Positions 43,879 through 47,865 of a stretch of 47,865 nucleotides of DNA are shown here, one piece after another. Within the stretch, counting starts at the first letter, position 1. Each line of letters starts with the position of its first letter. Under the pieces are notes generated by a model. That model had not been told where the DNA came from, made no database searches, and saw only the letters and a program-made list of their open reading frames with translations. Made by a program: the position numbers and the translations under genes. Source of the stretch: Pseudomonadota bacterium (GTDB taxonomy: Bacteria > Pseudomonadota > Gammaproteobacteria > Burkholderiales > Burkholderiaceae); NCBI GenBank assembly GCA_023441105.1, contig JAEZQX010000121.1, positions 1-47,865 of the forward strand, in the 5' to 3' direction.

Positions 43879-46800
43879 TCAGCCACCCCGCGCCGTCCCC
43901 TCACCCTCCGCAACACACGTCCTCAACCTTTCCGCCAGCACCGGCGCGAACTTCGGCCGGCACATGTCCTCGTGAATGCTCTCCATTTCGAGGATCGACA
44001 CGCCGCCGCCGGCGAATCGGCCCCAGCCGTGGTCCAGGTCCTGGTTCGACGTTCCCGGCGCCGGGCGCGACAGCAGCGCGCGGATCAGGTGCACCTGGCT
44101 GCGCAGCGGCTTCATCCGGTAGCTGAACGACAGCTTGAAGGTCGCGGCTGCCGCCTCGGCGAGCTCGCGCCCCGCATCGCCGAGCGCCTCGTCCTGCAGC
44201 AGCTCGAGCTCGGGCGGGCGATCGAGCAGCTTGTCCATCGCCATGCGCCAGCGCACGCCCAGTCGCTCGACGATGAAGCCGGGGCCGCGGCCGATGGCGC
44301 GGACGCTTCGCTGCAGCGCCCGGCCGACCTGCACCGCCGTCGACGGCGGCTTGGGATGTCCTGGCGCGTCGCAATCGAGCAGCACCAGCATGCCGAGCGA
44401 GTCGCCGCTCGCCTCGATCTGCCGCGCGATCTCCCACGCCACATCGCCGCCGAGCGAGTAGCCGCACAGACGATACGGGCCCTGCGGCTGGATCTGGCGC
44501 AGTTCGGCCAGCATGACCGCAGCCAGGTCCTCCATCGACTTGACGCCGGGGTACCGCGCCTGGTCGAGCGCGGTATCGACGATGTAGAGCGGCTGGTCGG
44601 GCCCCAGCTCCTTGGCAAGCGCCTTGAACGGAACCACGGTGCCGCCGTAGCCGTTCACCAGGAAGATCGGGGGCTGCGACCCGGTGGTGCTCACCGGCAC
44701 GGCGAATCCGGTAGGCGCGACGTCGGGCGCATCCCCGCTGAGCAATGCGGCCTGCGCGCGCACCGTGGGTGCCGCCAGCATCGCCGTCAGCGGCAAGGTC
44801 AACCCGGTCGCGCGCTTGATGCCGGAGATCAGCCGCAGCGCCAGCAGCGAGTGGCCGCCGAGCGCGACGAAATCCTCGTTGCGGCCGACGCGCTCGACGC
44901 CGAGCACCTCCGACCACACCTTGGCCAGCGCCTGCTCGAGCTCGCCCTGCGGTGCCTCGTACTCAGCGGTGGCGACCGGTGCGGATTTGTCCGCGAGCGC
45001 GATCTCCGCCAGCTTCTTGCGGTCCACCTTGCCGTTGGGCATCAGCGGCACGGCGTCGATCGAGATGAAGCGCTGCGGCACCATGTACTCGGGGAGCTGC
45101 GCGGCCAGGTGCGCACGCAGCTCCGCCACGTTGGGCTGGCCCTCGCCGCGCGCCACGAAGAAGGCGACGATGCGCACGTCGCCGGGCTTGGGCTCGATGG
45201 TGATCGCCACCGGCGAGCCGGCTTGCGGATGCGACGCGAGGCAGGCTTCGATCTCGCCGAGCTCGATCCGGAAGCCGCGCACCTTCACCTGGAAGTCCAT
45301 CCGCCCGAGATGCTGCAGCAGCCCGTCCGGCAGCAGCCGCCCGAGGTCGCCGGTGCGGTAGTAACGCGCGCCTTGCACCTGCGCCGCGCCACTCGCCGCC
45401 GAAGCGCCATTCGCCTGCGCCGCCGGATCAAGCACGAAGCGTTCCGCCGTCAGCTCGGGCCGATTGAGGTAGCCGGTGGTGACTCCATCGCCGCCGATGC
45501 AGATCTCGCCCTCCTCGCCGTCGGGCAGCACGCGTCCCTGTTCGTCGCGGATGGTGAGAATGGTGTTGGCGATGGCCCGGCCGACGAAGATGCCCTTCTC
45601 CGGCGACTGCACCTTCCAGCAGGTGGCCCAGACGGTCGCCTCGGTGGGCCCGTAGAGGTTCCACAGCTCGCCGGTGCGCGCCATCAGCTCGATCGCCAGG
45701 TCCGGGCGCAGCGCCTCGCCGCCGGTCATCGCCTTGATGCCTGGCCCGCCCTGCCAGCCGGCGTCGATCAGCAACCGCCAGGTGGCCGGCGTCGCCTGGA
45801 TGGCGCGCACGCCGCTGGATTCGATGAGCTCGCGCAACGCGATCGGGTCATAGGCCTGTTCCCGGGTCGCCAGCACGATGGGGTTGCCGGACACCAACGG
45901 CAGCATCAGCTCGAGCACCGAGATGTCGAACGACAACGTCGTGACCGCGAGAATCCTGTCGTCCGGAGACAGGCCCGGCTCGACCAGCATGCTGGCCAGG
46001 AAGTTGACCACGCCCGCGCGATGGACCACGACGCCCTTGGGCTTGCCGGTGGAGCCGGAGGTGTAGATCACGTAGGCGGGATCGTCGCCGGTGGCCTCGC
46101 TGGCCGGCACCGTATCCGGCCGGGCTTCGATCGCCGCCCATTCGCGATCGAGCAGCAGCGTCTTCGAAGGCTCCCAGCCGAGCTCCTTCGCCGTCGCGGT
46201 TTCCGCGACCAGCAACGCCACCTGCGCATCCTCGGCCATCACCAGCAGCCGGTCGCGCGGATAGGAGGGATCGAGCGGCACGTAGGCAGCGCCCGCCTTC
46301 AGCACCGCGAGCACCGCCGCGAGCATCCGCGGCGTGCGGTCCAGGCACAGCCCGACCAGGTCACCGCGGCGGATGCCGCGCGCGACGAGCTCGTTGGCCA
46401 GGCGATTGGCCTGCCGGTCGAGATCGAGGTACGTGATCCGAGCATCGCCCTGCAGAAGCGCGAGGGCATTCGGCCTGGTCACCGCCGAGCGCGAGAGCAG
46501 CTGCACAAGGTCTTCGAAGCGGGGCGCCGCGACCGTGCTTGCGGGCAAAGCTTCCGGCAGCGCCTCGCTCGATGCCTCGCTCGATGCCTGGCTCGATGCC
46601 TGGCTCGATGCCTGGCTCGATGTCTGGTGCGATTCCTCAGCAGATGCCTGCCCGGCATCCCCCGCTGCCCCCGCTTCCCCGCCGATCGCCGCGGCCAGCT
46701 CCGCGAGCCGCGGCTTCTCGAAGATGGTCGCAACATCGGTGACCAGCCCGGCGCGCCGCAGCAGCGCGACCATCTGCACCGCCATCGCCGAGTTGCCGCC

Positions 46801-47283
46801 CAGCTCGAAGAAGTCGTCGGCGCGGCCGATCTCGTCCACGCCGAGCAGCGACCGCCAGACCTGCGCGATCTGCTCCTCGCGGGCATTGGCCGGCGATTCG
46901 AAACCGACAACGGGATCCTGCCAGTCCGGCGCCGGCAACGCATCGGCGTCGACCTCGCCGCCGGGGAGGCGCGGCAAGTCGTCCACCGCGACGATGGCGG
47001 ACGGCACCATGTAATCCGGCAGCAGCAGCTGCAGCCGGCGGCGAAGGTCGGCGCGATCGGTGGCGGCTGGCGTCACATAGCAGGCCAGGCGCGGGTCCCG
47101 GCCGTCGGCGGTGACGGCGACCACGGCCGCTGCCGTCACACCCGGGCATTCGCGCACCGCCGCTTCCACCTGTTGCAGCTCCAGGCGGAAGCCGCGGATC
47201 GTCGCCTCGCGCGGGACGAGCGGCTTCACCGCAATCCCTTGCGCATGGTGATCCGGTCGAATGCTCATGACGTCTCGTTTCAT
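43879..47283 (-). CDS. NRPS: adenylation C-terminal subdomain - PCP - A - PCP - thioesterase
   Basis: A 1134-aa NRPS. Residues about 28-120 are only the small C-terminal subdomain of an A domain (IRGFRLELQQVEAAV ... LPGGEVDADAL, with the A10 Lys lost). PCP1 has Ser in GGNSAMA (near 164). A Ser/Gln repeat linker (about 212-240) follows. The complete A domain has YTSGSTGKPKG, NLYGPTEATVW, YRTGDLGR, GRMDFQVKVRGFRIE and NGKVDRK. Its binding-pocket residues read roughly D-I-L-Q-M-G-L-V-W-K, like published Gly-type codes from memory. PCP2 has GGHSLLA (near 811). The TE has GYSLGG (near 942), Asp in LLDCD and a late His in SIHEDM. No C domain is present; the one at 32438 may act in trans. RBS GAGGAGAG precedes ATG 47283. 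Confidence 0.94.
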   Translation of the reverse strand: MKRDVMSIRPDHHAQGIAVKPLVPREATIRGFRLELQQVEAAVRECPGVTAAAVVAVTADGRDPRLACYVTPAATDRADLRRRLQLLLPDYMVPSAIVAVDDLPRLPGGEVDADALPAPDWQDPVVGFESPANAREEQIAQVWRSLLGVDEIGRADDFFELGGNSAMAVQMVALLRRAGLVTDVATIFEKPRLAELAAAIGGEAGAAGDAGQASAEESHQTSSQASSQASSQASSEASSEALPEALPASTVAAPRFEDLVQLLSRSAVTRPNALALLQGDARITYLDLDRQANRLANELVARGIRRGDLVGLCLDRTPRMLAAVLAVLKAGAAYVPLDPSYPRDRLLVMAEDAQVALLVAETATAKELGWEPSKTLLLDREWAAIEARPDTVPASEATGDDPAYVIYTSGSTGKPKGVVVHRAGVVNFLASMLVEPGLSPDDRILAVTTLSFDISVLELMLPLVSGNPIVLATREQAYDPIALRELIESSGVRAIQATPATWRLLIDAGWQGGPGIKAMTGGEALRPDLAIELMARTGELWNLYGPTEATVWATCWKVQSPEKGIFVGRAIANTILTIRDEQGRVLPDGEEGEICIGGDGVTTGYLNRPELTAERFVLDPAAQANGASAASGAAQVQGARYYRTGDLGRLLPDGLLQHLGRMDFQVKVRGFRIELGEIEACLASHPQAGSPVAITIEPKPGDVRIVAFFVARGEGQPNVAELRAHLAAQLPEYMVPQRFISIDAVPLMPNGKVDRKKLAEIALADKSAPVATAEYEAPQGELEQALAKVWSEVLGVERVGRNEDFVALGGHSLLALRLISGIKRATGLTLPLTAMLAAPTVRAQAALLSGDAPDVAPTGFAVPVSTTGSQPPIFLVNGYGGTVVPFKALAKELGPDQPLYIVDTALDQARYPGVKSMEDLAAVMLAELRQIQPQGPYRLCGYSLGGDVAWEIARQIEASGDSLGMLVLLDCDAPGHPKPPSTAVQVGRALQRSVRAIGRGPGFIVERLGVRWRMAMDKLLDRPPELELLQDEALGDAGRELAEAAAATFKLSFSYRMKPLRSQVHLIRALLSRPAPGTSNQDLDHGWGRFAGGGVSILEMESIHEDMCRPKFAPVLAERLRTCVAEGEGTARGG
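46562..46632 (-). repeat. 12-bp tandem coding repeats (ASSQ/ASSE) between PCP1 and A
   Basis: About five to six consecutive 12-bp units encode S-S-Q-A or S-S-E-A. Three central units are identical at DNA level. They form a flexible inter-domain linker, and the unit number may vary between strains. Confidence 0.85.
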
Positions 47284-47610
47284 CGTCGGCTCTCTCCTCG
47301 ACCGCAGGCGACAAGAGCCAAGATCCTCGAACGAGATTCGTCAGCCCTGCCCTGGTCGATAACTGATCGCCGAATATCGCATCCGGCACGGCGGCATCGG
47401 TAGGAACTAGTGCGCGCACATCGCCAGCGGCGTGCCGGCGGAGCGCCGGCGACGCGCAGTATCGATCAACACAGGAAAAAAGTCTCGGGAGTAATTCCCT
47501 GGATCACCGGCTGACTACCATCTGTCGGCCGATGTCGATCGCCTGAACAGAACAGGTTGGGCGGCCCAATTCCGGAACGGCACAGTTGCTCCTGAGCAAC
47601 AGGAGATGCT
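47284..47610. other. 327-bp divergent intergenic region
   Basis: It separates the minus-strand NRPS from the plus-strand lipoprotein, so it must hold promoters for both; no strong -35/-10 pair was seen. It contains a GCCGGC-N5-GCCGGC hairpin (47434-47450), a GGGAGTAATTCCC near-dyad around 47489, and the lipoprotein leader hairpin at 47585. No gene was recognised. Confidence 0.55.
47585..47600 (+). promoter_or_regulatory. Perfect leader hairpin upstream of the right-edge lipoprotein
   Basis: GTTGCTC and GAGCAAC form a 7-bp stem with a 2-nt spacer, ending directly before the ribosome-binding site AGGAG (47601-47605). The surrounding 25-nt block is 80% identical to the one upstream of the lipoprotein at 27105, with a paired change in the stem. 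Confidence 0.6.
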
Positions 47611-47865
47611 ATGTTCCGCCCGACCATGATTGCCACCCTATTGGGCCTGACGCTGTGCGCCGCGGCCTGCGGCGACCTGTCGAGCTCTGAGTCCGCGTTG
47701 GCCGCCGATGCCGCCGATCCCGACCTGCTCGCGGCCGCACCCTCGTCCCCATCCGATACCGACGGCCTGAAGGGCTCCCCGGACATTTCGCTGGAGCGGG
47801 AATCGCCGCCCGCGCCCTCGCCGGCGCCGGTGGCGGCGGCGCCGCAACCGGCCCCGGCACCGGCG
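47611..47865 (+). CDS. Lipoprotein, N-terminal part only (runs off the right edge)
   Basis: 85 codons are open to the window edge. The signal sequence MFRPTMIATLLGLTLCAAAC ends in a probable lipobox with Cys20 and is 13 of 20 identical to the first 20 residues of the glycosidase-like lipoprotein at 27105. A low-complexity Ala/Pro/Ser linker follows, ending in PAPVAAAPQPAPAPA. The same layout in the relative (signal, linker, TIM barrel) suggests another secreted glycan-active lipoprotein, but the functional domain is outside the window. RBS AGGAG lies five bases upstream of the ATG. Confidence 0.82.
   Translation, partial: MFRPTMIATLLGLTLCAAACGDLSSSESALAADAADPDLLAAAPSSPSDTDGLKGSPDISLERESPPAPSPAPVAAAPQPAPAPA

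Noticed and set aside
47434..47450. GCCGGC-N5-GCCGGC hairpin as a rho-independent terminator
   Set aside because: No T-tract follows on either strand, and it lies between divergent genes where a terminator is not expected.

Overview
The window is high-GC DNA from a Gram-negative bacterium, most likely a beta- or gammaproteobacterium. It encodes lipoproteins with lipoboxes, an outer-membrane barrel, and families typical of proteobacterial exosortase A/exopolysaccharide loci. The species cannot be named from the sequence. No rRNA, tRNA, CRISPR array or intact insertion sequence was recognised.

Left part (1-23236, all minus strand): one long, tightly packed gene run. In transcription order it encodes a WecA/MraY-like membrane protein without the family's catalytic aspartates, an apparently active phosphoglycosyl transferase of the exosortase-A (EpsB_2) type, a GMC oxidoreductase, and a 1460-residue membrane-tethered NRPS-like protein. 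It continues with both subunits of a propionyl-CoA-type carboxylase, a type II thioesterase and two modular type I PKSs; the last PKS runs off the left edge. Five junctions are 4-nt ATGA/GTGA overlaps, implying coupled translation.

Middle (23237-38913, all plus strand): a divergent control region with inverted repeats, then a WbpP-like UDP-sugar epimerase lacking the catalytic Tyr and a jelly-roll lipoprotein. An Xre/MbcA-RES toxin-antitoxin pair with its operator and a TIM-barrel glycosidase-like lipoprotein follow. After these come an SDR, a KS-AT protein, an ACP-aminotransferase-condensation protein whose PLP lysine is missing, and the acyl-CoA ligase / PLP decarboxylase / ACP trio known from exosortase-A loci.

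Right part (38914-47865): an accessory patch with five dispersed copies of one 14-16 bp palindrome, decayed addiction-module genes, an orphan HicB, and a zinc-uptake operon (porin-like barrel, ZnuA, ZnuB, no ATPase) behind a probable Zur-controlled promoter. Then come an NRPS (A C-terminal subdomain-PCP-A-PCP-TE, no C domain) on the minus strand and, divergently, the start of another lipoprotein related to the glycosidase lipoprotein.

How it may work together (inference): a ligase/ACP starter system, PKS modules fed with malonyl- and methylmalonyl-CoA, one active C domain and a probably Gly-activating NRPS could build an acyl-peptide or polyketide-peptide. The phosphoglycosyl transferase, epimerase-like protein and secreted glycan-active lipoproteins point to a cell-surface polysaccharide. 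The most unusual features are the number of proteins that keep a fold but lack catalytic residues, and a dead C-A NRPS fused to a transmembrane segment with about 340 residues of TonB-like Pro/Lys/Glu repeats. Together they suggest an undescribed polyketide/peptide-exopolysaccharide surface system.
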